64,000 nucleotides of DNA from CAWGJF01 sp963822905 (GTDB taxonomy: Bacteria; Bacteroidota; Ignavibacteria; Ignavibacteriales; Ignavibacteriaceae). The position numbers and the translations under genes were made by a program. Of the stretch, positions 9,024 through 18,717 are shown piece after piece; positions within the stretch are counted from its first letter, which is position 1; each line of letters starts with the position of its first letter. A model generated the notes under the pieces. It was not told where the DNA came from. It searched no databases and was given only the letters and a program-made list of their open reading frames with translations. The DNA is taken from NCBI GenBank assembly GCA_963822905.1, contig CAWGJF010000002.1:774222-838221 (forward strand). Direction: 5' to 3'.

Positions 9024-10004
9024 TCAATTCTTTCGCTCAATCACAAAATCAACAAAACCCTGCAGTGCAAGTTTGCTTTGTGAATCGGGAAGAATGTTTA
9101 ATGCCTGGCTTGCTTGTGTGGAAAAACTTCTTGCTTTATCAATAGCGTAATCAATCCCCTTCTGTTTCCTCACAAAATCTATCACATCTTTAATGTTTTC
9201 TTTTTTCTTTCCGTTCTTAATTATCTTCCTGATGTTCAATGCTTCATCTTTTGAAACCTGGTTAAGAGAATAAATCAATGGAAGTGTAATTTTCTTTTCT
9301 TTAATATCGCCGCCAACCGGTTTGCCTATAATACTTGAGGTTCCTTCGTAATCAAGAATATCATCTCTTATCTGAAATGCCATACCGAGATTCATTCCAA
9401 AAACTCTCATTGCTTCGTGGTATTCTTCATTATCTGTTGCACTTAAAGCACCAATCTGGCAGCAGGTTTCAATCAACGAGGCAGTTTTGTCTGAGATAAC
9501 CCGAAAATAAGTTTCTTCATCTATATCGAGTTTCCTGGTTTTTTGTATTTGCAGTAGCTCGCCTTCTGACATTCTACGTACAGTATTTGTGATAACTTTT
9601 AGAAAATCAAAATCACCACCATCAACAGCAATCATCAATCCTTTTGCTAGAAGGTAATCGCCCATCAAAACGGCAATTTTATTTTTAAATACTGCATTGA
9701 TAGATTTGAATCCTCTTCTTTTGTCTGCACCGTCAACAACATCATCGTGAACAAGTGTAGCAGTATGAAGAAGTTCAACCAGAACTGCACCGCGGTAAGT
9801 TCGTTCATTAACTCCACCGGCAATCTTTGCAGATAACAACACGAGAAGCGGTCTTATCTTCTTCCCTTTTTGCCTGATAATATACCTGGCAACAAGATCA
9901 ACAAGACCAACTTTTGATTTTAATGATTGCTTATAAAGATCACTAAACTGTTGTAATTCTGATTTTATAGGCTGGCTTATTTCTGAAAGCGGGCTCTTTA
10001 TCAA
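9024..10004 (-). CDS. Trans-polyprenyl diphosphate synthase (octaprenyl/heptaprenyl type)
   Basis: The protein has 326 residues with both aspartate-rich motifs: FARM LVHDDVVD (Asp87-Asp91 region) and SARM FQIRDDILD (Asp214-Asp218). GKKIRPLLVLLSA near residue 47 binds isopentenyl diphosphate. It extends allylic diphosphates to the side chain of menaquinone. Bulky residues before the first motif suggest a long-chain product, but chain length cannot be fixed by eye. It overlaps tatC by 4 bp and probably shares an operon with tatC and glyA. Confidence 0.92.
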   Translation of the reverse strand: MIKSPLSEISQPIKSELQQFSDLYKQSLKSKVGLVDLVARYIIRQKGKKIRPLLVLLSAKIAGGVNERTYRGAVLVELLHTATLVHDDVVDGADKRRGFKSINAVFKNKIAVLMGDYLLAKGLMIAVDGGDFDFLKVITNTVRRMSEGELLQIQKTRKLDIDEETYFRVISDKTASLIETCCQIGALSATDNEEYHEAMRVFGMNLGMAFQIRDDILDYEGTSSIIGKPVGGDIKEKKITLPLIYSLNQVSKDEALNIRKIIKNGKKKENIKDVIDFVRKQKGIDYAIDKARSFSTQASQALNILPDSQSKLALQGFVDFVIERKN

Positions 10005-10765
10005 CTTTTTTTCATCGAAATTTTGGAAATAAATATACTTATTTCGTATAACAGTACCAATGGAATTGCAAGCATTACCTGTGATACCGGGTCAGTTCCG
10101 GGCGTTAGAAATGCTGCAAGAATCATTATTGTGACAATTGCATGCTTTCTGAATTTTTTCATAAATGCCGGCGTTAAAATTCCAAGTTTCGAAAGAAAAA
10201 ATGAAAGCATTGGTAATTCGAAAATGCAACCAGCAGCAAGCATCACACTGATGATAATAGACATATATTCATCAATAGAAAACTGGTTTTTTATTTCCTC
10301 TACTCCAAATTGTGCCGCAAACTTCAGAGTGAGAGGTAACATTACAAAGTAGGCAAAAGCTATGCCTGTAAGGAAACAGATAGAAGTAAAAAGCACGATG
10401 GAAAAAATGTACTTTCTTTCATTTTGCTTAAGTGCAGGTGCAATAAATCTCCAGAGCTGATAAAAAATATTTGGTATGCTGATTATAATACCAACAGCAA
10501 TTGCAACCTGCATAAATAAAAATAGCTGACCGAATGGTTTGAGATTTTGTAAGTCCGCTCCGGAATCACGTGCAGGTTTTAATAGTACATAATAAACTAA
10601 CGGATCAATAAAAATCCACGCTATTATTGTTCCTACGACAACCCCAATTAAAGCATAAATTAGTCGCCAACGAAGTTCTTCAAGATGATCGAGGAAAGAC
10701 ATTTCAACTTCACCAGCAACCTGTGAATGATCTGAATTTTCTATGTTAACATCCTGCGTTGTCAT
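10001..10765 (-). CDS. tatC: Sec-independent translocase subunit TatC
   Basis: The protein has 254 residues and six membrane helices. The cytoplasmic N-terminus carries SFLDHLEELRWRL, and LKPARDSG-LQNLKPFGQLFLFM and LTPGTDPVSQVMLAIPLVLLYEISI are TatC family blocks. It is the receptor for twin-arginine signal peptides and forms the Tat translocon with TatA/B, which are not in the window. It overlaps the polyprenyl synthase by 4 bp and starts 6 bp after glyA, consistent with one transcript. Confidence 0.95.
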   Translation of the reverse strand: MTTQDVNIENSDHSQVAGEVEMSFLDHLEELRWRLIYALIGVVVGTIIAWIFIDPLVYYVLLKPARDSGADLQNLKPFGQLFLFMQVAIAVGIIISIPNIFYQLWRFIAPALKQNERKYIFSIVLFTSICFLTGIAFAYFVMLPLTLKFAAQFGVEEIKNQFSIDEYMSIIISVMLAAGCIFELPMLSFFLSKLGILTPAFMKKFRKHAIVTIMILAAFLTPGTDPVSQVMLAIPLVLLYEISIFISKISMKKS

Positions 10766-10771
10766 TTTAGA

Positions 10772-12070
10772 TTAATTCATTAAATTTTTATATAAAGGAA
10801 ACCCGGTACACAGATTTTTAACTTCATTCTTAAGATCATTCAACTTAGCATCATCTTCATTTGAAATTATAGCCCTGTTAATTATATCAGCAATTTTATT
10901 CATTTCATTTTCTTTCATTCCTCTTGTTGTAACAGCTGGTGTTCCAACACGAATTCCACTTGTTACAAAAGCACTTTTGGTATCAAATGGTACCATATTT
11001 TTATTCACAGTAATTCCAGCTTTTTCTAAAGCGGCTTCTGCTTTCTTACCGGAAATGTTTTTATTTGTAAGATCGATTAACATAAGATGATTATCTGTTC
11101 CACCAGATACAATGTTAAAATCATATTCTATTAATTTGCTTGCAAGCGTTCTTGCATTCAGTCTTACCTGTTCAACATAATCTTTAAACGAATCTGATAA
11201 TGCTTCTTTAAATGCAACGGCTTTTGCCATTATGATGTGCATTAATGGTCCGCCTTGAATTCCAGGCATAACAGTGCTATCGAAAAGCTCGGACATCATT
11301 TTTGTTCTATCACCTTTTGGTGTTTTTATTCCGAAAGGATTCTCTTTGTCTTTTCCCATCAAAATAATTCCGCCCCTGGGGCCCCTCAAAGTTTTATGGG
11401 TTGTTGAAGTAACAACATCACAATAGGGTAAAGGATTATTTAATAATCCTTTTGCAATCAATCCAGCCGGATGAGCCATATCGCACATCAAAAAAGCATT
11501 TACTGAATCTGCAATCTCTCTTAACTTTTTATAATCCCACTCTCGCGAATATGCGCTTGCACCGGCTATAATAACCTTTGGTTTTTCCTTCTTTGCAAGA
11601 TCTTCAATATTATTGTAATCAAGTAACCCGGTTTCTTTATTTAGTTCATAACCCACAGCGTGATAAAGTTTACCTGAAAAATTAACAGGAGAACCGTGTG
11701 TCAGGTGCCCACCATGAGCAAGACTAAGTCCTAAAAATTTATCACCTGGATTTAACAGGGTCATCAGCACTCCCATATTTGCTTGCGAACCACTATGCGG
11801 TTGCACATTGACATATTCTGCATTAAATAATTGTTTTAACCTTTCTCTTGCCAGGTCTTCAGCCATATCTACAAATTCGCAACCTCCGTAGTATCTCTTG
11901 CCTGGATAACCTTCAGCATATTTATTTGTCAGAACTGTTCCAGCTGCTTCAAGTACAGCAGAACTTACGAAGTTTTCTGAAGCAATTAATTCCAGTGTGT
12001 ACTGCTGTCGTTCGGTTTCCAATTTCAGAATGTCATAAATCTGAGTATCGTTTTTAAGACTGGTATACAT
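10772..12070 (-). CDS. glyA: Serine hydroxymethyltransferase
   Basis: The protein has 432 residues, full length for the family. It has the PLP lysine in [14 protein letters not shown] (Lys226), the N-terminal LELIASENF and the glycine-rich [12 protein letters not shown]. It interconverts serine and glycine and loads tetrahydrofolate with one-carbon units. It is the first gene of a minus-strand operon with tatC and the polyprenyl synthase. Confidence 0.97.
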   Translation of the reverse strand: MYTSLKNDTQIYDILKLETERQQYTLELIASENFVSSAVLEAAGTVLTNKYAEGYPGKRYYGGCEFVDMAEDLARERLKQLFNAEYVNVQPHSGSQANMGVLMTLLNPGDKFLGLSLAHGGHLTHGSPVNFSGKLYHAVGYELNKETGLLDYNNIEDLAKKEKPKVIIAGASAYSREWDYKKLREIADSVNAFLMCDMAHPAGLIAKGLLNNPLPYCDVVTSTTHKTLRGPRGGIILMGKDKENPFGIKTPKGDRTKMMSELFDSTVMPGIQGGPLMHIIMAKAVAFKEALSDSFKDYVEQVRLNARTLASKLIEYDFNIVSGGTDNHLMLIDLTNKNISGKKAEAALEKAGITVNKNMVPFDTKSAFVTSGIRVGTPAVTTRGMKENEMNKIADIINRAIISNEDDAKLNDLKNEVKNLCTGFPLYKNLMN

Positions 12071-12110
12071 TTTAGATCTGATTTTTTATTTTGAAAATTT
12101 GAATTAACAA

Positions 12111-12150
12111 ACAAAAGGTTTCTCACATTAAACAGTAAGAAACCTTTTGT
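12111..12150 (-). terminator. Hairpin terminator after the TPR gene
   Basis: Perfect 13-bp inverted arms (12111-12123 and 12138-12150; arm ACAAAAGGTTTCT) with a 14-base loop. On the minus strand a T-rich tail follows. It lies between the TPR gene stop and the glyA start, separating the two minus-strand operons. Confidence 0.75.
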
Positions 12151-12175
12151 AAAAATAACACTATTTTAACTTATT

Positions 12176-13444
12176 TTAAGGAACCGTAACACTTTTTCCT
12201 ATCCAGGTAAAACAATCGCCTGAAATCGGAATTACATCACCAGATTTGTAACCCTGGAAGAAATAATCCTCCTGGGTTGGTACTGAACTTTGAAGTGCAG
12301 AAATTCTTTCCTGAGCATTAGGAGCAGGTTCTTTCATGCTTGCTGCACGTCTATAAGTTTGAACAGCAAGTAAGTAAACAAGTTTTGTTTTGAAATCAAA
12401 TGTACAATCTCTGGCAGAGCTTTCATATAAAAGTCCTTCGTAGTAAATAGGTAAACCCCATCCGTTACCTACTTCGCTTGCTTTCTGATAATACTGTCTT
12501 GCCTTACTTAAATTACCTTTGTCCTTATTAACAATTCCAAGATTCATATAATGATTTTTATTATTGGGATCTAGTTTTGTCAATTTAATATATGCATCCT
12601 CAGCTTTATTTAGTTTATTAGTTTTTTGATAACAAGTTGCAAGCTGGTCCCAGTAGTTAATTGTTTCAGGTGCTTTTTGTGTTAAAAATTCTAATGGTTC
12701 AATTGCTCTTTGATATTCCTGTTCTCTAATACAAGCGGAGGCATAAGTCCAAGCTTTTTCAGCATTTTCAGGATCTAAGTGCCAAGCCTTTTCTAATACA
12801 TCCAGTATTTCCCCCATGTTCGTAACAATAGTCTTTAATTCTTCCAATGGAAGAGGGTTATCAGGTTCCTTAATAGACCAATCTGTATAAAGCTTTATAG
12901 CTTTAGATTGATAATCATTTTCTTCAGATTGATTGTTTTTATAAAGCTGACCTAATCTATGTAAATAATATGTTGAAAGATCTGGATTCATTTCAAATGC
13001 CTTAACATATTCTGGAATAACTTCATCAACAGGTTTATTCAACCATGTTTCCATAACGAATGCTTTTCTAACCTGGAAATAAGCAGCATTTGCAGAATTA
13101 TATTGCATTGCCATATCATAAAAAGCAACTATCGTATCTTCTATGCTTGTTTTTTCTTCAGGGCTTATATCTGTAGAATCGTGCAAAAACCACAAGCAAT
13201 CTTCCATTTTAGAATAAATCCATTTACTGAATTTTGCTTTATCACAATCAAGAACCTGCCAGCCATACGGTACAGCACTTTTAAAGTCTTTATTTTTATG
13301 ATATTCTGAAAACAGGCTGTACAGTTTTAAAACTTCTAGCGAATCACAATCTCCTCCAGATGATCTCAATACTGAAGGTAAAGAAGATGATGATATCAGC
13401 AAAACAAAAAATGTTATTGCGAGTATTTTGAATTTGGTTTTCAC
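12176..13444 (-). CDS. Secreted TPR-repeat protein
   Basis: The protein has 422 residues with an N-terminal signal peptide (hydrophobic stretch to about residue 25). From about residue 130 it has tetratricopeptide repeats, clearest at 205-320 (YASACIREQEYQRAIEPLE, ATCYQKTNKLNKAEDAYIKL, LGIVNKDKGNLSKARQYY). TPR proteins are scaffolds; this one probably acts in the periplasm. It is the last gene of a run that includes an outer-membrane protein and a lipoprotein, which suggests an envelope role. Confidence 0.8.
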   Translation of the reverse strand: MKTKFKILAITFFVLLISSSSLPSVLRSSGGDCDSLEVLKLYSLFSEYHKNKDFKSAVPYGWQVLDCDKAKFSKWIYSKMEDCLWFLHDSTDISPEEKTSIEDTIVAFYDMAMQYNSANAAYFQVRKAFVMETWLNKPVDEVIPEYVKAFEMNPDLSTYYLHRLGQLYKNNQSEENDYQSKAIKLYTDWSIKEPDNPLPLEELKTIVTNMGEILDVLEKAWHLDPENAEKAWTYASACIREQEYQRAIEPLEFLTQKAPETINYWDQLATCYQKTNKLNKAEDAYIKLTKLDPNNKNHYMNLGIVNKDKGNLSKARQYYQKASEVGNGWGLPIYYEGLLYESSARDCTFDFKTKLVYLLAVQTYRRAASMKEPAPNAQERISALQSSVPTQEDYFFQGYKSGDVIPISGDCFTWIGKSVTVP

Positions 13445-13464
13445 TTTTCTACCCTTATTTTTTA

Positions 13465-14712
13465 TTATTTTTCATAACGAGTAAACCAGATATCTCCAAA
13501 ACTAAAACCAATATTAAATCTTACAAAATTTTCTAAGATTAAATCGGCGTTTTTTGTACCTCTTGTTGCATATTCAACAGCAAAATCAATTGAATTATTC
13601 TGACTTAATGGTAACGAAAATCCACCACTGACCGAATATTGATTCAAATTATTATTCCTTAAAGTATATTGTGACTGTTCATAACTTAAACCGAATCTCC
13701 ATAGGATTTGTTCCCAGAATGTCATCCCTAATTTATATTCAGGTCTAAATTCAAAACCAACACTAACTCTTTGTGCATTTCTCAGATTTTGTTCGTTTAT
13801 TGGAGTAAATTGAAAATCCTGCCAAGGTTGAAACGAATAATCAAGACTAAGTATATATTCATTACTTAGAGTTACTGCGGAACCAAACGTAAACCTGGAC
13901 GGAATTTTCATTTTAGTTGTACCTTCTGCAACTGTGTCCAAAAAAGTATTTGATTTTGTAGTTAGTAATGAATCTGTATTCATTTCAGGAATTAAGTTCA
14001 TCGAGACTCCTATTCTCAAATTAGAGATTACATCATTTTTTATCAAACCTGACATATCCGGAGTTATAACACCAAGGGTCGTACCAATTCCTGTTGGTGA
14101 ATAAATTAGTTTATATTCTGATGGATTCTGTGAATTATCCGGGAAAACTAATTGGGAATTATATTCTAAATTTCCAAAATAGTAATCAAAAGAGGCTCCT
14201 AAAATTAAATCAAAAGGTAATTTATATGATGTACCTATAAAAACCTTTGATAATCCACCCTCTCCTTTCAAATTCTGAATATAATCACTTGAAATTATTG
14301 GATCATTCTGAATGAATTGTTGTACTGAATAGTGTAATCTACTGTATGGTATTAAGCCCATTGCGACTCCAATTCCATAAGTTTTTGAAACAGGAAATGC
14401 AAAAGTAAATCCTTTAAAATCACCCTGCCTGTAAATTCTGGAATCACTGTTTGTACTAAGCAACGATAAATTTATTTCATAACTAAATTCAATCCTTGTA
14501 CTTCCAAGTGATGCCCATGAGGCTGGATTTGTAATACTTACAAAATCTCTGTTCAACAATGCTGAGCCGGATTGCCCCATACTTAAAGAACGTGCAGAAT
14601 AAGTATATAACATATCACCTATTCCGTAACGAGTATATGGGGAAATATTCTGTGGAAAAACTTCACTTATTAATAAAGCCGAAAGAATAAGGATAAAAGA
14701 TGTGTATTTCAT
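13465..14712 (-). CDS. Outer-membrane beta-barrel protein (FadL/OMP-transport-like)
   Basis: The protein has 415 residues with a signal peptide ending near VFPQN. The conserved opening SPYTRYGIGDMLY-ARSLSMGQSGSA-LNRDFVSITNPAS resembles the plug region of FadL-like or PorV-like barrels in Bacteroidota. The remainder alternates polar and hydrophobic residues and ends in strands typical of a barrel. It may move hydrophobic substrates or belong to an envelope complex. It lies 4 bp after the lipoprotein gene at 14716. Confidence 0.7.
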   Translation of the reverse strand: MKYTSFILILSALLISEVFPQNISPYTRYGIGDMLYTYSARSLSMGQSGSALLNRDFVSITNPASWASLGSTRIEFSYEINLSLLSTNSDSRIYRQGDFKGFTFAFPVSKTYGIGVAMGLIPYSRLHYSVQQFIQNDPIISSDYIQNLKGEGGLSKVFIGTSYKLPFDLILGASFDYYFGNLEYNSQLVFPDNSQNPSEYKLIYSPTGIGTTLGVITPDMSGLIKNDVISNLRIGVSMNLIPEMNTDSLLTTKSNTFLDTVAEGTTKMKIPSRFTFGSAVTLSNEYILSLDYSFQPWQDFQFTPINEQNLRNAQRVSVGFEFRPEYKLGMTFWEQILWRFGLSYEQSQYTLRNNNLNQYSVSGGFSLPLSQNNSIDFAVEYATRGTKNADLILENFVRFNIGFSFGDIWFTRYEK

Positions 14713-14715
14713 AGA

Positions 14716-15891
14716 TTATTTTTTAACTGAATATACTATTTTAATTCTTGGACGTACGCTAATAACAGGAGCATTACTTCCTTTTAAAGCAAATAACTCC
14801 AGGCCTTCAAACTGATTCCCGGGACGAATGATTATTCCTTTATTGTTTTCTCTAAATGCCCATTCACGTACATAGGAGGAAATATCGCCACTAAATTTAC
14901 CTTCTGAATAAGAAAGAGTTAATTCACTTGAACTTTCAATTGTCATATCAGTACTATCTTTTACAAAATAAACTTTTAAACTATTATTAAATGATGAGCC
15001 GGATTTGCTTACTAAAGTGTCTTCTGTAAAAATCAATTCAGCACTGTTAATAACAGTTCCCTTTGGGAATGATGAAAAATCGAAAGCGATAAATGCATTC
15101 ACTGATATTCCGGACTGAACAGCAATTTCATCAGAGGGAATTACTGGCAAGTCACCGTTGACAAGTGAATTATCTGCAATAATGATTGCTTTAATTGTAT
15201 CCGTATATGAGCCATTTTTTTGAATCACAACCTCGAGGTCAGCTGGAGTTGTTGATAAACTAGTGTAAGCATCAAAACCTAATATTTTCCCGGATGAAGC
15301 ATCCGGAGTTAAGTACATACCGTAATTCGGATCGTTCGAATTATCTGCAGAGTACTTCAACCAGGTTTTTATTACATCTGTATCTAAATTAAAATAATAA
15401 GTCGTATCAGTGATGCCTGGATTTGAAGAAATATCAGTACTCCCATATTCAAAATTTTCAAGACTATCAATTGTAAAATTAAACGGGGACCAGTATGAAT
15501 TCACTTTATGAACAGAAAAATTAAAACTTGCAGATGAATCACCAAATTGATATTCTCTTGTAAGTGTAACCTTAGCATCAACCACATTTATGCTATCATC
15601 TAAGATATCTTGTTTTAACGAATCCGAAAATGAAAATAAAAAGCGAATCAGGCTGGAAGCTTCGATATCACCGGATTTGCCGATTAGTATTTTTGCTGAT
15701 GCACCTAAAGGAATGACTTTCCTAAAGTATGTTGAATACTGCGAAACTGAATCTACACTTGTATCGAAATTCTTTAAAATCAAATTTTCAGAAGAAACCA
15801 GGTCTGAACCAATTGAGGAAGGTCCATCGTTACAAGAAATGAATACGATGCTTATTAACATTATAAAAAAAATAAGAATGATTATTTTCAC
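14716..15891 (-). CDS. DNRLRE/DUF4270-like outer-membrane lipoprotein
   Basis: The protein has 391 residues with a lipoprotein signal ending in VFISCNDG. The body is beta-rich with two similar parts, each with segments such as VDAKVTLTRE and INSAELIFTED followed by KVYFV or VHKVN, like the beta-sandwich DNRLRE module. It ends in a C-terminal VRPRIKIVYS strand. It is probably a surface or periplasmic lipoprotein, co-transcribed with the barrel protein and gmhB. The function is unknown. Confidence 0.65.
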   Translation of the reverse strand: MKIIILIFFIMLISIVFISCNDGPSSIGSDLVSSENLILKNFDTSVDSVSQYSTYFRKVIPLGASAKILIGKSGDIEASSLIRFLFSFSDSLKQDILDDSINVVDAKVTLTREYQFGDSSASFNFSVHKVNSYWSPFNFTIDSLENFEYGSTDISSNPGITDTTYYFNLDTDVIKTWLKYSADNSNDPNYGMYLTPDASSGKILGFDAYTSLSTTPADLEVVIQKNGSYTDTIKAIIIADNSLVNGDLPVIPSDEIAVQSGISVNAFIAFDFSSFPKGTVINSAELIFTEDTLVSKSGSSFNNSLKVYFVKDSTDMTIESSSELTLSYSEGKFSGDISSYVREWAFRENNKGIIIRPGNQFEGLELFALKGSNAPVISVRPRIKIVYSVKK

Positions 15892-15894
15892 TAT

Positions 15895-16464
15895 CTATAC
15901 TCCGGGAAACTGTTGTATTATGTAATTACCTGCATCCAAAATATTTTCGGCAACAAAGCTTGGCATTTTATTTTCCTTTTGCAAGATAGAAAGCGCCTCC
16001 TTACCATACCCGGTTTTGACAAGTATTGTCATTAAGCCAGAATTAAATCCACATTCAATATCTGAAACTGAATCACCAATAAAAAAAGATTTACTTAAAT
16101 CAACATTAAATTCTTTAGAAGCCAAAAATACTAAATCAGGAGAAGGTTTTCTGCATTTGCATTCTTCTTCAGAACTAAAATCAGGGTGAGACGGGCAATA
16201 ATAAAAAGCATCTATCTGAACTTTATAATCTTTTAAAAATTCATTTATTCTTAAATTAACTTTTTTAACAGAAGATTCGGTAAGTATTCCCCTTGATATG
16301 CCGGACTGATTTGAGATAACAATTAACTTAAAACCAGATTTCTTTAATCGGAAAAGAGCCTCTTCAGTTCCAGGAAACAATTTTACATCATCCGGATTAC
16401 CAATATAACCGGGGTCTTCATTCAAGGTACCATCCCGATCAAGAAATACTGCTTTCGAAGGCAT
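15895..16464 (-). CDS. gmhB: D,D-heptose 1,7-bisphosphate 7-phosphatase (HAD family)
   Basis: The protein has 189 residues. The HAD nucleophile and acid are Asp9 and Asp11 in FLDRDGTLNED. SNQSGI is motif II, CRKPSP is the Lys motif and FIGDSVSDIECG is motif IV. The zinc loop C-x-H...C-x-C (YCPSHP...CKCRKP) is typical of GmhB. It removes the 7-phosphate in ADP-heptose synthesis for LPS. The ATG overlaps the glgA stop by one base (TAATG), implying coupled translation. Confidence 0.88.
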   Translation of the reverse strand: MPSKAVFLDRDGTLNEDPGYIGNPDDVKLFPGTEEALFRLKKSGFKLIVISNQSGISRGILTESSVKKVNLRINEFLKDYKVQIDAFYYCPSHPDFSSEEECKCRKPSPDLVFLASKEFNVDLSKSFFIGDSVSDIECGFNSGLMTILVKTGYGKEALSILQKENKMPSFVAENILDAGNYIIQQFPGV

Positions 16465-17958
16465 TAATTATTCGAAAGTATAGTTTTATAAAGATCAAGA
16501 TATTTTTTTGCAGAAGAATTCCAGCTAAAATCGGATTTCATTCCGTTACGAACAATATTCATCCATTGTTGTTTATTCTTATAAACCTTTATTGCTCTTT
16601 TTATCTCAGCAATAAAATCAGTGGATGTATAGTTTTTAAAAACAAAGCCGTTTCCATTTCCTGATTTTTCATCATACTTCTTTACTGTATCTGCTAAACC
16701 ACCGGTTTCTCTTACAATTGGAACAGTACCATATTTAAGACTGTACATCTGATTCAGACCACAAGGCTCATACCTAGAAGGCATAAGAAAAATATCAGAA
16801 CCACCTTCAATTAAATGTGCAAGGTCATCATTAAAGCCAAGATAGCAAGCAAACTTATCCTTATACTGATGACTCATCTTATCAAAGAATGTATGGAATT
16901 TTTTATCGCCAGTTCCAAGCAAAATCATCTGTACGTCCAGTTTCATAAATTGGGGAAATATTTTTTGTACTAAATCCAATCCTTTTGAGTCATATAACCT
17001 TGAAATTAATCCGAACACCGGAACATCATCTTTATACTCAAATCCGAATTTTTCTGTCAACGCTTGTTTATTTACTGATTTCTGGTCGACATTCTTTATA
17101 GTATATTTTTTGGGAAGATGTTTATCTTTCTCAGGGTTCCAGACTTTTGTATCTATTCCATTAATTATTCCGTACAAATCATTCTTCCTTTTTGAAAGAA
17201 CTTCTTTTAAACCTGCTCCAAGTTTATCATCGGTTCTGATTTCATTTGCATATGTTTCACTAACAGTATTGATTACATCAGCATACATCAAACCGCTTTT
17301 CATAAAATTTATTTTTTTCTTATGAAGAATTCCATCTGGAGAATTTAATTCTTCCGGCAGAAGTGTTTTCTTAAAATGCGATTTTGGAAATTCACCCTGG
17401 TATGCAAGGTTATGAATTGTGAATAATGTTTTAAACTTGTCAAAATTTTCTTCATTCTGATAAACGTTTTTTAAGTAAGCAGGAATTAATCCGCATTGCC
17501 AGTCATTGCAATGGATTATATCAGGAATCCATCCAAGTTTTATTATTAACTCAAATACTGATTTGCTGAGTAAAATAAACCGTTCATCGTTATCCGGGTA
17601 GGATTCACCAGTCATTGGATCAACATATAGACTATTTCTGCTGCCAAAATATTCCTGGTTATCAAGAAAATAAATTTGAACACGAACTTTTTGACCTGGC
17701 AGAAAACAAGACTTTATAGAAAATGTTACATCTTTATCACCAATTTTGATTTGGATATCTTTAAGACGAACTACTTCATGTACTTTTAAACTTCCTGTCA
17801 TCAACAGCTCCATATTTTGGAACAACAATTCTTACTTCATGTCCTAATTCAGCAAGCATTTGGGGAAGCGCTGCAGAAACATCTGCCAGACCACCTGTTT
17901 TTACAAATGGAACAACTTCAGATGTTACAAATAAGATTTTAAATTTTTTTGATGCCAT
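16464..17958 (-). CDS. glgA: Glycogen synthase (GT5), one frameshift near 17,785
   Basis: Two overlapping frames make one complete GlgA of about 498 residues. The N-terminal piece (start ATG 17958) has the ADP-glucose site KTGGLADV near residue 20. The larger piece continues with [17 protein letters not shown] and the C-terminal [11 protein letters not shown] and ETGGLADTV motifs. The frames join at an AAAA run near 17785; removing one A restores KFK-VHEVV. Because the break is in a homopolymer of a core gene, I read it as a sequencing error. The enzyme extends alpha-1,4-glucan from ADP-glucose. Start of an operon with gmhB. Confidence 0.9.
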
Positions 17959-18156
17959 AGTTTTGATTTTTTTTGAAGGAATATGGTAAATTTACTAAAT
18001 AACACGCTCTTTTCCCAAAATCGCAGCATTTATAATTGTTGATCACTTTTATTGCCAGATTTATCTCAATTCAGATATATTCTAAAATAACCTTTAACAA
18101 ATTGAGTAAATATTTTATATTTCAAATCGAAATCTTCAAATAATATAAATCCAGAT

Positions 18157-18717
18157 ATGAAATCTTTATTTAGTGTATTTTTAGTTTTTGCACTAATTGT
18201 AATCTCGGGATGTAGTGCATCAACTGGCACAAGATACGATGAGGGGGAATCTTCGGCAAAAAATGATAAAAGTAAAAAAGAAGTTGAAGAAAATGTTAAA
18301 AACGAAGCTGTAAATACTAATAATATTGTCGAAGATTTTGACATAACTCCTTTTAAATCACGCATTAAAGTTGATATCCAAAATAATTCCCCAGGATTTG
18401 TTCCACCTGATGTTTGGTATGGATATGAGAATGAAAATGTAAATAAATCAAAAAATATTATAGGAACCACCGACGGCTATCGTGTGCAGGTTATTTCAAC
18501 TGATAATCTTGAAAAAGCAAATAACGTTCGTTCAGAAATTTATTTAAATACACAAAACAAAGAGGTTTATATTAATTTTGAACCACCTTTTTATAAAGTT
18601 AAAGTAGGTGATTTTACAGATCGCGAAGATGCTGACAACCTTAAGTTTAAATTAAATCAGTTAGGCTATTCGGAAGCAAGAGTAGTTCAGGAAACTATAA
18701 ATTTATTTTCTGAGTGA
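18157..18717 (+). CDS. SPOR-domain lipoprotein
   Basis: The protein has 186 residues with a lipoprotein signal peptide (lipobox ISGCS at about residue 20), a low-complexity charged linker to about 110, then a SPOR domain: YRVQVISTDNLEKANNVRSEI, EPPFYKVKVGDFTDREDADNLKFKL. SPOR domains bind denuded peptidoglycan, often at the septum. The gene overlaps hutI by 4 bp (TGA inside GTGA), so the two are co-transcribed although functionally unrelated. Confidence 0.85.
   Translation: MKSLFSVFLVFALIVISGCSASTGTRYDEGESSAKNDKSKKEVEENVKNEAVNTNNIVEDFDITPFKSRIKVDIQNNSPGFVPPDVWYGYENENVNKSKNIIGTTDGYRVQVISTDNLEKANNVRSEIYLNTQNKEVYINFEPPFYKVKVGDFTDREDADNLKFKLNQLGYSEARVVQETINLFSE

Noticed and set aside
17770..17800. 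Programmed frameshift in glgA at TTTAAAA
   Set aside because: The heptamer is not in the phase needed for -1 slippage, and a +1 shift is required; a homopolymer sequencing error is simpler.
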